Positions 1-5,561 of a stretch of DNA of 7,209 nucleotides are shown piece by piece. The DNA lies in contig CAIZGQ010000759.1 of NCBI GenBank assembly GCA_903932565.1, positions 1 to 7,209 on the forward strand. Direction: 5' to 3'. Origin of the DNA: an uncultured Hyphomicrobiales bacterium (GTDB lineage Bacteria; Pseudomonadota; Alphaproteobacteria; Rhizobiales; Beijerinckiaceae). How positions within the stretch are numbered: the first letter of the stretch is position 1; each line of letters opens with the position of its first letter. Both the position numbers and the translations under genes were made by a program. Below the pieces are notes generated by a model, which worked only from the letters and a program-made list of their open reading frames with translations, was not told where the DNA came from and searched no databases.

Positions 1-636
1 AGCCATGATTTCTGGTTGTCGTTCCTGACGCCACGCATTTGGAAGATGCTTCATATGCTCGTCTATGTCGCTTATGCGACACTTGTTCTCCACGTAGCGC
101 TCGGTGCGCTTCAGGACCAGCGGTCCGGTGTCCTGCTTTTGGTTGTGGGCTTGAGTGTCGGCGGCCTGTCGTGCCTGCATGTTTTGGCAGCCTATGCCGA
201 GATGCAAAAAGACAAAGAGGCAAGGGCGAATGTTCAAGGGTTGCTGCTGGCTGGCGATGTGAGGACTTTAAAAGACGGCAGGGCGTTTGTTGTCTCCAGC
301 GCGACTGGGGAGCGCATTGCCGTTTTTCGCGTGGGGGATGAATTGTCGGCCCTGTCAAATGTCTGCGCGCATCAAAACGGACCGCTTGGCGAGGGACGCA
401 TTGTCGATGGTCTGGTGACATGTCCGTGGCATGGCTTCCAATATCGATTGAACGATGGCTGCGCGCCACCCCCGTTCACCGAGAAAATACCCACCTTCGC
501 CGTTCACCTTATTGGGCATGATGTGTTTGTTGATCCAAAGCCGTTGCCCTTGGGCACACAGGTGCCGCCGCGCAAAATCCCCCATGATATGCGGGCCGAC
601 TTTCAATTTGACGCGCCGGGCCACAGACCAGCATGA
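1..636 (+). CDS. Ferric-reductase-like membrane domain fused to Rieske [2Fe-2S] protein (5' partial)
   Basis: The reading frame is open from base 1, and the residues before the first TTG (codon 6) already fit the family (SHDFW...), so the true start lies upstream and 211 C-terminal codons are visible. Codons 14-38 form a helix containing WKMLHMLVYVAYATLVLH. Its His18 and His31 are 13 residues apart, the spacing of haem-ligand pairs in YedZ/ferric-reductase helices. A second helix spans about 43-65. Residues 80-180 are a Rieske domain: C122-x-H124, then 16 residues, then C141-x2-H144, the complete [2Fe-2S] ligand set. It lacks the extra disulfide cysteines of bc1-type Rieske proteins, so it resembles the ferredoxin/dioxygenase type. 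The likely role is to pass electrons between membrane haem and a partner, with the partner and direction unknown. The stop overlaps the next start (ATGA), implying translational coupling. The family assignment is firm; the physiological role is inferred. Confidence 0.88.
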   Translation, partial: SHDFWLSFLTPRIWKMLHMLVYVAYATLVLHVALGALQDQRSGVLLLVVGLSVGGLSCLHVLAAYAEMQKDKEARANVQGLLLAGDVRTLKDGRAFVVSSATGERIAVFRVGDELSALSNVCAHQNGPLGEGRIVDGLVTCPWHGFQYRLNDGCAPPPFTEKIPTFAVHLIGHDVFVDPKPLPLGTQVPPRKIPHDMRADFQFDAPGHRPA

Positions 637-1397
637 CCAGCGACAATGACCAGTCCGATTTTTTTGTCGGTTATCTCAATCAGGTGCCATCGCGCCTCCG
701 GCGTTTTGCAATCGTGGCCGGCCTTTTTTGGATTGCGGCCCTTGCCGTTTTGTCGTTCGTCCTGGTGACGCCAACACTCGATCCGGGACATGGCCAATAT
801 CTGGATCTGGCTGATGGGACCACATTCACCGGCGTCGTTGAAGCGCGGCCCTATCCCGTGCTGCGGATTCCTGCGACCGCCCAAAAGCCAGCACACAGGA
901 TGATGCTGGCGGGCGAAGGCAAACAAGGGCTTCAGGACTGGGCCAACCGAATGGAGGGTCAATCGGTGACCCTATCGGGCGCTGTCTTGAAGCGAGGCGA
1001 TCTTGATATGCTGTTGGTCGCCGACCCGCCGCTTGCCAATCCCGACGCGCGCACAAGCACTGCGGCGACCATGCCAATCCCACGGGGCCGATGGCGGCTT
1101 GAAGGCGAAATCTGCGACGGTAAATGCTATGCGGGTGCCATGAACCCCGGGACCGGCCTCGCCCACAAAGCTTGCGCCAATTTGTGCCTCGAAGGTGGCT
1201 TGCCGCCCGTGTTTGTCACCCGGCTGCCAGTTTCCGGCTCAACGTTTTTCCTGATGGCTGATGCCGAAGGGGGGCCATTGGCGCGCAGCATTCTGGATCA
1301 CACAGGACAACCGATTGAGCTGGAAGGTGTGATCGAGATTTGGGATGACATGCCAGTGCTGAACGTTTCGGCCGGTTCTCTAAAGCCTGTCCCATGA
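633..1397 (+). CDS. Membrane-anchored protein of unknown function with Cys4-His signature
   Basis: This 254-residue protein has a short cytoplasmic start, one hydrophobic helix at about 25-46 preceded by Arg residues (RLRR, residues 21-24), and a large domain predicted to be periplasmic. Residues 50-150 look beta-rich. The outstanding element is at residues 158-194: GEICDGKCYAGAMNPG followed by HKACANLCLEGGLPPVF, giving C161, C165, H178, C181 and C185. These are the only cysteines in the protein. The motif could bind a metal or cofactor, or form redox disulfides; I do not recognise a characterised family with confidence. It starts in an ATGA overlap with the Rieske gene and ends in an ATGA overlap with the next gene, so all three are probably made together and may form one membrane electron-transfer complex. 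No clear ribosome site precedes it, consistent with coupling. Confidence 0.85.
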   Translation: MTSDNDQSDFFVGYLNQVPSRLRRFAIVAGLFWIAALAVLSFVLVTPTLDPGHGQYLDLADGTTFTGVVEARPYPVLRIPATAQKPAHRMMLAGEGKQGLQDWANRMEGQSVTLSGAVLKRGDLDMLLVADPPLANPDARTSTAATMPIPRGRWRLEGEICDGKCYAGAMNPGTGLAHKACANLCLEGGLPPVFVTRLPVSGSTFFLMADAEGGPLARSILDHTGQPIELEGVIEIWDDMPVLNVSAGSLKPVP

Positions 1398-1630
1398 GTG
1401 CATCCTCAGCGCAGGGCGTTTCACAATCGACGCATGTCCTTGGGCTGCTGTTTGCCATCCTGTTGTTTGCCATCGCATCACTGAGCTTGGAGCTCCTGTC
1501 TGCGTTCCTTGCTGTGCTTGGGATGGACGACGCGTGGCCGCTCTGCGCTGCTGTCACGATTGCAGGCGTTGTCACGAGCGGTGACCTGTTTTGGAACATG
1601 TCCACACGCCTGTTCCACAAAGGCGATTGA
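1394..1630 (+). CDS. Small two-helix membrane protein of unknown function
   Basis: This 78-residue protein starts at an ATG overlapping the upstream stop (ATGA). It contains two hydrophobic stretches, about residues 16-42 (VLGLLFAILLFAIASLSLEL onward) and 48-63, then a short charged tail (RLFHKGD). It has no cysteine and no obvious cofactor ligand. Its size, position and overlap suggest an accessory or assembly subunit of the membrane redox operon that begins with the Rieske fusion. That role is inferred from context only. The short length makes it less certain than its neighbours, but the hydrophobic pattern and the coupling overlap argue that it is real. An antisense open frame across the same region has no supporting features. 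Confidence 0.72.
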   Translation: MSASSAQGVSQSTHVLGLLFAILLFAIASLSLELLSAFLAVLGMDDAWPLCAAVTIAGVVTSGDLFWNMSTRLFHKGD

Positions 1631-1705
1631 TTGAACGATCGGAGAATGACTTAACCTGGAGCCTTTGCTAAGGTTGCGGTGCTACTCAATTCCGATGGAA
1701 CGTCC

Positions 1706-2194
1706 ATGAAGAAACTTGTCCTTGCGGCTGCCGTTTTTTGCGCCTTCGTCTCGTCATCCTTCGCCAAGGATTTCAACGTTCCTCCAAAAGATCCGGTCAT
1801 GAAAGTGACGATTCCGAGCACGTGGAAGGTCAATGAGATCGACTACGGCTACAACACGGAATCACCGGACGGTCAGGTTTATTTCTACATCGAATATGCG
1901 ACCGGCCGCCGCGTCGACAAGATGCTCGACAACAACACTGCATGGATGACGGAAAACAAAATCGTACCCAAGGGCAAGCCAACCGAGTCTGACATCACCA
2001 TCGCTGGCCTGCCGGCCCACCTTCTGCATTTTGACGCGACCTATCCAGAGGGCGATACGATGGTGGATTTCGTACTCATCGGCGCAGGCGAAAAGAGCCT
2101 CGTGATGCTGACCCTTTGGGCGAATGAGAAAGAGCTGAAGGACAATGAGGCCGATATTGCTTCGATCAAAAGCAGCATCAAGGCGCTGAAATAA
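1706..2194 (+). CDS. Secreted periplasmic protein, PsbP/DcrB-like pattern, function unknown
   Basis: The chosen ATG gives a standard signal peptide: MKK, a hydrophobic core LVLAAAVFCAFV, and likely cleavage after SSFA at residue 20. An in-frame GTG at 1679 would add nine residues before the signal peptide and is less plausible. Cys12 is not in a lipobox, so a lipoprotein is unlikely. The mature part of about 142 residues has the pattern VTIPSTW-KVNEIDYGY-ESPDGQVYFYIEYA near its start, followed by alternating strands and a C-terminal helix (ADIASIKSSIKALK). This resembles the general layout of PsbP/DcrB (DUF1795-like) small periplasmic domains, but I cannot confirm that without a profile search. 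A gap of 75 bases separates it from the redox operon, so it may have its own promoter. Function is unknown. Confidence 0.8.
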   Translation: MKKLVLAAAVFCAFVSSSFAKDFNVPPKDPVMKVTIPSTWKVNEIDYGYNTESPDGQVYFYIEYATGRRVDKMLDNNTAWMTENKIVPKGKPTESDITIAGLPAHLLHFDATYPEGDTMVDFVLIGAGEKSLVMLTLWANEKELKDNEADIASIKSSIKALK

Positions 2195-2223
2195 TCAAAT
2201 CTGAAGAAATCCATTTGATGCCT

Positions 2224-2245
2224 GCGGCTTTTTCAAAAGAGCCGC
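2224..2245 (+). other. Intercistronic stem-loop
   Basis: GCGGCT at 2224-2229 pairs exactly with AGCCGC at 2240-2245. The stem can extend inward by one wobble and two A-T pairs, leaving a TCAA loop, and outward by a wobble and C-G pairs. No T-run follows on either strand, so it does not look like a complete intrinsic terminator. It could stabilise the upstream mRNA end, attenuate readthrough, or be chance in GC-rich DNA. Confidence 0.4.
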
Positions 2246-2280
2246 GGGTGTACCTGTGAGACATAACCCTGAGGCACTTG

Positions 2281-2928
2281 ATGAAAATGATGTTCGCGCG
2301 GCTGTCGCTTGCAACCTGCCTGATGGCGGGCGGTAGCCAATTTGCCTTGGCACAATCCGCCGTTGGCGGTGGCTGGGGTACCCCGGTTGCACCTCCCAAA
2401 GCTGCGGCGCCCGCCCCAGTGGCTGCGCCTGCGCCGGTTGCCGCGCCCGCGCCGGTTGCTGCGCCCGCGCCCGTGGCACCCGTGTCGTTGGAAGCATCGG
2501 AAAAAGCCTATTCTGATGCGTGGGACGCGGCGCCTTTGAGCGCACGTCACGTGATGTTTGTGCCTGAACCTGCACCCATGTTTGGCGGCTATACGGCACG
2601 TGCCAACAACGTGTTCAAGACCGGGGAAAAGTTGGTGACCTACGCTGAGCCCATTGGCTTTGGCTACAAACCCAATGGCGACAGCGTTGATTTTGGAATG
2701 GCTGTGGATTTCGTCATCAAATCAGCTGACGGAAAGATCCTTGGTGGTCAGGAAAATTTCAGCACCATCTCGAAAACGAGCCATGTGCGGAATCGCGAAC
2801 TGATGCTCACCCTGTCCCTGACCGTGGATGGGATTGAACCCGGTAATTATGTGCTGGAATATAAGCTGCGCGACAGCAACGGACAAAAGTCGACGACGCT
2901 GTCGCAGCCGTTCGTCATCGCAAATTAA
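2281..2928 (+). CDS. Secreted protein with Pro/Ala repeat linker and beta-rich domain, function unknown
   Basis: The ATG at 2281 is preceded by GAGG (2271-2274) at a good spacing. A TTG directly upstream (2278) is in frame but less likely. Residues 1-24 are a signal peptide (MKMMFAR, hydrophobic core, FALA then QS). Residues 35-69 are a Pro/Ala/Val linker with four copies of APAPVA (residues 43-66). The remaining part, about 70-215, looks like a beta-sandwich: strands around FGYKPNG, SVDFGMAVDFVIKSADGKIL, ELMLTLSLTVDGIEPGNYVL and EYKLRDSNGQKSTTLSQPFVI. The GNYVLEYKLRD-type segment is common in periplasmic Ig-like modules. The linker may let the domain reach across the periplasm or peptidoglycan. 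LATC in the signal peptide is not a proper lipobox. The gene is followed by a strong terminator. No characterised homologue is recognised. Confidence 0.85.
   Translation: MKMMFARLSLATCLMAGGSQFALAQSAVGGGWGTPVAPPKAAAPAPVAAPAPVAAPAPVAAPAPVAPVSLEASEKAYSDAWDAAPLSARHVMFVPEPAPMFGGYTARANNVFKTGEKLVTYAEPIGFGYKPNGDSVDFGMAVDFVIKSADGKILGGQENFSTISKTSHVRNRELMLTLSLTVDGIEPGNYVLEYKLRDSNGQKSTTLSQPFVIAN
2407..2478 (+). repeat. Four tandem 18-bp repeats encoding APAPVA
   Basis: Four in-frame 18-bp units lie at 2407-2424, 2425-2442, 2443-2460 and 2461-2478, each coding Ala-Pro-Ala-Pro-Val-Ala. The units differ only at a few third positions. Because the unit is a multiple of three, copy-number change would lengthen or shorten the linker without a frameshift. 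Confidence 0.9.
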
Positions 2929-2947
2929 AATCCGTACTCGTCTTCAG

Positions 2948-2980
2948 AACATGGCGGCCACGGGGCCGCCATGTTTCTTT
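2948..2980 (+). terminator. Rho-independent terminator
   Basis: A 12-bp perfect stem (AACATGGCGGCC at 2948-2959 with GGCCGCCATGTT at 2964-2975) encloses the tetraloop ACGG and runs into TTTCTTT at 2974-2980. It begins 19 bases after the stop of the secreted Pro/Ala-repeat protein and terminates + strand transcription. The opposing hydrolase gene ends at 2997. Read on the - strand the hairpin lacks a T-run, so it would be a weaker terminator in that direction. Confidence 0.85.
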
Positions 2981-2996
2981 GATCGTCTCGCTAAAT

Positions 2997-3785
2997 CTAA
3001 GCTTCGAGAAAGCCTGCAATACTTGAGATGAACACGTCCGGCTGTTCGAGCGGCGGGCAATGGCCGCAGTTTGGCAATTCGATATAGCGGGCGCCTGCGA
3101 TGTTGTTGGCAACCTGTCGGCACAGAGCTGGCGGCGTCGCCGCATCAAGCTCGCCACAAATGACAAGCGTGTCATTTTTGATGTCGCTCAATTGCGACAC
3201 CAGATCCGTATCCATCAAGGTTTCGCAAGCCGCCACGAAAGCCTCTGGCGCAGTTGCCATCAGCACGGACCGCCGCTGTTCAATGGCCTCTGGATGTGCG
3301 GCCAGATAAGCCTCGTGGAAGACGCGGTGCGCGGAAATCGTCGCGACGGAGCCGATACCCTCCGACGTTACTTTTGTCGCCATCACTTCAAAAGCAGCCC
3401 GTCCCTGCGGCGGAAAGCCAGCTGCAAGATCGCTCAGGACAAGACGACCAAAACGTTTGCCGTGACGCAAGGCCATGGCGAGCGCGACAGTGCCGCCAAA
3501 GCCGTTGGCGATGAGTGTTGTGCCATCTGCCAGTTTTGCGGCATCCATGATGCCTGCAACATGGTCACCATAATTAAAGATGCCCTTGTCGATGACTTTC
3601 GATCCGTGAAAGCCCGGCAAATTGACGAGCGTCACGCGATAGCGCGCAGCAAGCCAGGGAAGCACTGGCAGGAAGGCCGTGTAGTCGGCTAGCAGCGAGT
3701 GAACAATCAAGAGATCGGGGCCGGCGCCCGTGCGCCATGCTGTTAACCCACTCTTGCCCAGATCAAGCTTTTGGATATCGGTCAC
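2997..3785 (-). CDS. Alpha/beta hydrolase-fold protein with Gly at the nucleophile position
   Basis: This 262-residue protein starts at GTG, with GGGAG eight bases upstream (complement of 3794-3798). It has the fold of small single-domain alpha/beta hydrolases such as 3-oxoadipate enol-lactonase-like esterases. The oxyanion segment is VHSLLADYTAF (residues 28-38), the acid is Asp214 in GELDAATPP, and the catalytic His is His242 in NCGHCPPLE. The nucleophile elbow, expected as G/N-x-S-x-G, reads ANGFGG (residues 93-98). Gly95 therefore occupies the position of the catalytic Ser, and one base change (GGC for AGC) would account for it. The protein may be a non-hydrolytic member such as a lyase, binding protein or cofactor-independent enzyme, or an inactivated esterase. 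It is divergent from the GntR regulator and probably controlled by it, suggesting a role in the same catabolic pathway as the molybdenum hydroxylase. Confidence 0.88.
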   Translation of the reverse strand: MTDIQKLDLGKSGLTAWRTGAGPDLLIVHSLLADYTAFLPVLPWLAARYRVTLVNLPGFHGSKVIDKGIFNYGDHVAGIMDAAKLADGTTLIANGFGGTVALAMALRHGKRFGRLVLSDLAAGFPPQGRAAFEVMATKVTSEGIGSVATISAHRVFHEAYLAAHPEAIEQRRSVLMATAPEAFVAACETLMDTDLVSQLSDIKNDTLVICGELDAATPPALCRQVANNIAGARYIELPNCGHCPPLEQPDVFISSIAGFLEA

Positions 3786-3842
3786 GAAGTCATCTCCCAG
3801 AACCGTGATATATCAGAAGAAAATTTTTTCGTTTCATTTTTG

Positions 3843-3858
3843 GATGTGTACTAACATC
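3843..3858. promoter_or_regulatory. Candidate operator GATGT-N6-ACATC
   Basis: GATGT (3843-3847) and ACATC (3854-3858) are perfect inverted arms around GTACTA. The core TGTACTAACA has GT...AC half-sites as in many GntR/FCD operators, although its spacing does not match the TNGTNNNACNA pattern exactly. Its place midway between the divergent genes fits autoregulation by the adjacent regulator. This is an inference only. Confidence 0.3.
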
Positions 3859-3868
3859 ATCTTCGCGC

Positions 3869-3883
3869 TTCCTTGTAAAGGAA
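3869..3883. promoter_or_regulatory. Candidate operator TTCCTT-GTA-AAGGAA
   Basis: This is a 15-bp inverted repeat with perfect 6-bp arms around GTA, lying 64 bases before the first ATG of the GntR regulator. Its symmetry and location make it a candidate protein-binding site. Which regulator binds it, if any, cannot be told from the sequence. Confidence 0.32.
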
Positions 3884-3947
3884 ACAGCGATAGATCAGGT
3901 TCCAGTGCGGTGACGGGACGGCTCTTGTCGAGCGTAAATTTCCCTGT

Positions 3948-4637
3948 ATGGTATTCCCCATGAATGCTCCGGCACAATCCCTGATGCGCAATGAGATCTA
4001 TGCCACGCTGAAACGTGAGATCCTTTGTTGCGCAATTTTGCCTGGGGCAGAGCTCCGCGAAGCCGAGTTGGCAGAGCGCTTTGCCGTCTCAAAGTCACCA
4101 ATCCGCGATGCGCTGTTGCGTCTGGAATCGGACCGGCTCGTGGTGGTGCATCCGCGCAAAGGATATCAGGCCGCACCTGTCTCGCTGTCCGATGCCGCAG
4201 ACCTGTTCGAGTTGCGTGCGATGTTGGAGGGCGCTTGTGCGCGGGATGCTGCGGAGCATGCAGCAGATGGCGCCTTGAAGACGTTGGATCGCTTTCGGTC
4301 CCTCGATACGTTTGCGGCCTCTGCGAGCGACGATCCAGCGCCAAGTTTTGTTCTTTACAATCGCGGCTTTCACCTCGCGATCACCGAATTGTGCAGCAAC
4401 AAGCGCCTGCGGGAGGCGACGGTGGATTTGATTGAACAGTTCGACCGACTTGTCATCGTCAGTTTGCAAAATGGCGCGCCTGAAGGGCACAGCAAACTGA
4501 TCGCAGAGCATATCGACATCATTGATGCCGTGCAGGCGCGTGATGGCAGGCTTGCCGCGCGACGTTTGTCGGATCACGTGACGCGGGCGCGCAAGCGTGT
4601 TCTTGCCGCACTGTCACGCTTTGCAATCGTCCCATGA
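3948..4637 (+). CDS. GntR-family transcriptional regulator, FadR/FCD subfamily
   Basis: This 229-residue protein has an N-terminal winged helix-turn-helix: the HTH spans about residues 36-57 (AELAERFAVSKSPIRDALLR) and the wing 62-75 (DRLVVVHPRKGYQ). A C-terminal all-helical FCD ligand domain covers about 83-222. The metal/ligand-binding positions of FCD proteins are present: N138 (usually Asp), H142 in FHLAI, H188 in EHIDII and H210 in DHVTRARKRVL. Such proteins usually repress catabolic genes and release DNA on binding a carboxylate or aromatic effector. The start is uncertain: ATG at 3948, 3960 and 3984 are all possible and none has a clear ribosome site. It lies 51 bases before the FAD-subunit gene and is probably cotranscribed with it; it is divergent from the hydrolase. 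It likely controls both. Confidence 0.92.
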   Translation: MVFPMNAPAQSLMRNEIYATLKREILCCAILPGAELREAELAERFAVSKSPIRDALLRLESDRLVVVHPRKGYQAAPVSLSDAADLFELRAMLEGACARDAAEHAADGALKTLDRFRSLDTFAASASDDPAPSFVLYNRGFHLAITELCSNKRLREATVDLIEQFDRLVIVSLQNGAPEGHSKLIAEHIDIIDAVQARDGRLAARRLSDHVTRARKRVLAALSRFAIVP

Positions 4638-4675
4638 AGGCCATTTGTCGATGACACCACAAACAACCGTCGTGT

Positions 4676-4682
4676 TGAGGAG
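4676..4682 (+). promoter_or_regulatory. Strong ribosome binding site TGAGGAG
   Basis: TGAGGAG lies six bases before the ATG at 4689 and is the best Shine-Dalgarno match in the window. It fixes the start of the FAD-subunit gene and suggests the hydroxylase genes are translated more strongly than the regulator before them, which has no clear site. Confidence 0.75.
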
Positions 4683-4688
4683 CTTTCG

Positions 4689-5561
4689 ATGAAGGCATCG
4701 GATTTCACCTATCATCGCCCATCGAGCGCGCAGGAGCTTGCAGGCCTTCTCGCCTCCCTTGAGAACGCGAAGGTTCTGGCTGGCGGGCAATCTTTGATGC
4801 CGATGATGAACCTGCGCCTGCTTGCGCCAGAGCATTTGATCGACATTAACAAAATCCCTGGCCTTGCCGGCATCCGACGGGATGGGGATGTAATCGAAAT
4901 CGGCGCCATGACACGGCAGGTTGATGTTCTTGAATCTGAGATCATTGCAAAAGATCTTCCTGTTTTAAAAGCTGCACTTGAGCACGTGGGACATGTGCAG
5001 ACGCGTTCACGCGGGACCTTTGGTGGCAGCTGCTGCCATCTTGATCCCGCTGCCGAGCAGCCCGCACTTTGCCGCTTGCTGGATGCTGAGTTTCGCGTCA
5101 ATGGCGCACGCGGCATTCGGGTCGTCCAGGCTGCAGACTGGTTTCAAGGAATGCTGGAGTCAGCTCTCGCGGAGGATGAGTTTCTCGAGGCTATTCGCAT
5201 CAAGCCCTGGACCGGTTCCTATGGCTATGGATTTGAAGAATATGCCCGCAGACATGGCGATTTTGCCATTGCTGGTGCGGCCGCGATGCTGGCAGTTGAC
5301 GAAACACAATCTATCACCCGCGCGGCGCTGATGATTTTTGGCGTCGAGGCGTCTCCTGCCAGGCTCGCCAACGCTGAGGCAGCCCTTGTCGGCACAAAGC
5401 TCCCTGATCTTGATGTTGCGATTGTGACGAGCGCTGCGCGCGGGCTTGAAGCCATGAGCGATGTGCATGTGTCCGCAGACTATCGCTCGCATCTGGGCTC
5501 CGTCATGATCAAACGTGCGCTGCTGAAAGCCAAACAACACCTGACCGGGAGCAGCACGTGA
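4689..5561 (+). CDS. FAD-binding (medium) subunit of a molybdenum hydroxylase, CoxM-like
   Basis: This 290-residue protein matches the usual length of CoxM/xanthine dehydrogenase FAD subunits. The N-terminal FAD site includes AGGQSLMPMMNLR (residues 31-43). A second FAD motif is RGTFGGSCCHLDPAAEQP (108-125), corresponding to the family's TIGGN...ADPA element, with Phe for Ile, Ser114 for the usual Asn and two adjacent cysteines (C115, C116). The C-terminal part includes FEEYARRHGDFAIAGAAAML (182-201), typical of the CoxM C-terminal domain. It accepts electrons from the [2Fe-2S] subunit and passes them to an acceptor such as a quinone, oxygen or NAD. It is first of three overlapping genes in the classic M-S-L order; its stop overlaps the next start as GTGA. 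Confidence 0.93.
   Translation: MKASDFTYHRPSSAQELAGLLASLENAKVLAGGQSLMPMMNLRLLAPEHLIDINKIPGLAGIRRDGDVIEIGAMTRQVDVLESEIIAKDLPVLKAALEHVGHVQTRSRGTFGGSCCHLDPAAEQPALCRLLDAEFRVNGARGIRVVQAADWFQGMLESALAEDEFLEAIRIKPWTGSYGYGFEEYARRHGDFAIAGAAAMLAVDETQSITRAALMIFGVEASPARLANAEAALVGTKLPDLDVAIVTSAARGLEAMSDVHVSADYRSHLGSVMIKRALLKAKQHLTGSST

Larger units (their letters stand above)
3786..3947. promoter_or_regulatory. Divergent control region between hydrolase and GntR regulator
   Basis: These 162 bases separate two head-to-head genes and must hold the promoters for both. The half nearest the hydrolase (about 3806-3842) is AT-rich, unlike the surrounding DNA, and contains the palindrome TGATATATCA (3806-3815), which could include a -10 element for the hydrolase. 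Two further inverted repeats are listed separately. The hydrolase ribosome site lies at its left edge. I see no strong consensus sigma-70 promoter on either strand. Confidence 0.6.

Noticed and set aside
16..636. Start of the Rieske fusion gene at TTG 16
   Set aside because: The frame is open to base 1 and the residues before the TTG (SHDFW) fit the family's membrane domain, so the gene begins upstream of the window.
1216..1620. 134-residue - strand open frame over the small membrane protein
   Set aside because: No domain, membrane pattern or ribosome site; the + strand frame is hydrophobic and coupled to its neighbour.
1631..1659. Promoter starting TTGAAC after the small membrane protein
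   Set aside because: No credible -10 element at the right spacing; could not be supported.
1679..1705. GTG start giving a nine-residue extension of the periplasmic protein
   Set aside because: The extension would precede a textbook MKK signal peptide; the ATG at 1706 is more sensible.
2281..2352. Lipoprotein signal (LATC) in the Pro/Ala-repeat protein
   Set aside because: Thr before Cys does not suit a lipobox, the Cys lies mid-core, and a good signal peptidase I site (FALA then QS) follows.
2195..2599. Arg/Pro-rich open frame on the - strand across the repeat region
   Set aside because: Low-complexity product arising from the GC-rich repeat on the opposite strand; the + strand gene has a signal peptide, ribosome site and terminator.
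3060..3692. 210-residue open frame on the + strand, antisense to the hydrolase
   Set aside because: It has no recognisable domain and no ribosome site, and the opposite strand encodes a clear hydrolase fold over the same bases.
3786..3797. Mini-frame MTS upstream of the hydrolase start on the - strand
   Set aside because: Its ATG directly abuts the GGGAG with no spacing, so it is unlikely to be translated; the GTG at 3785 is correctly spaced.
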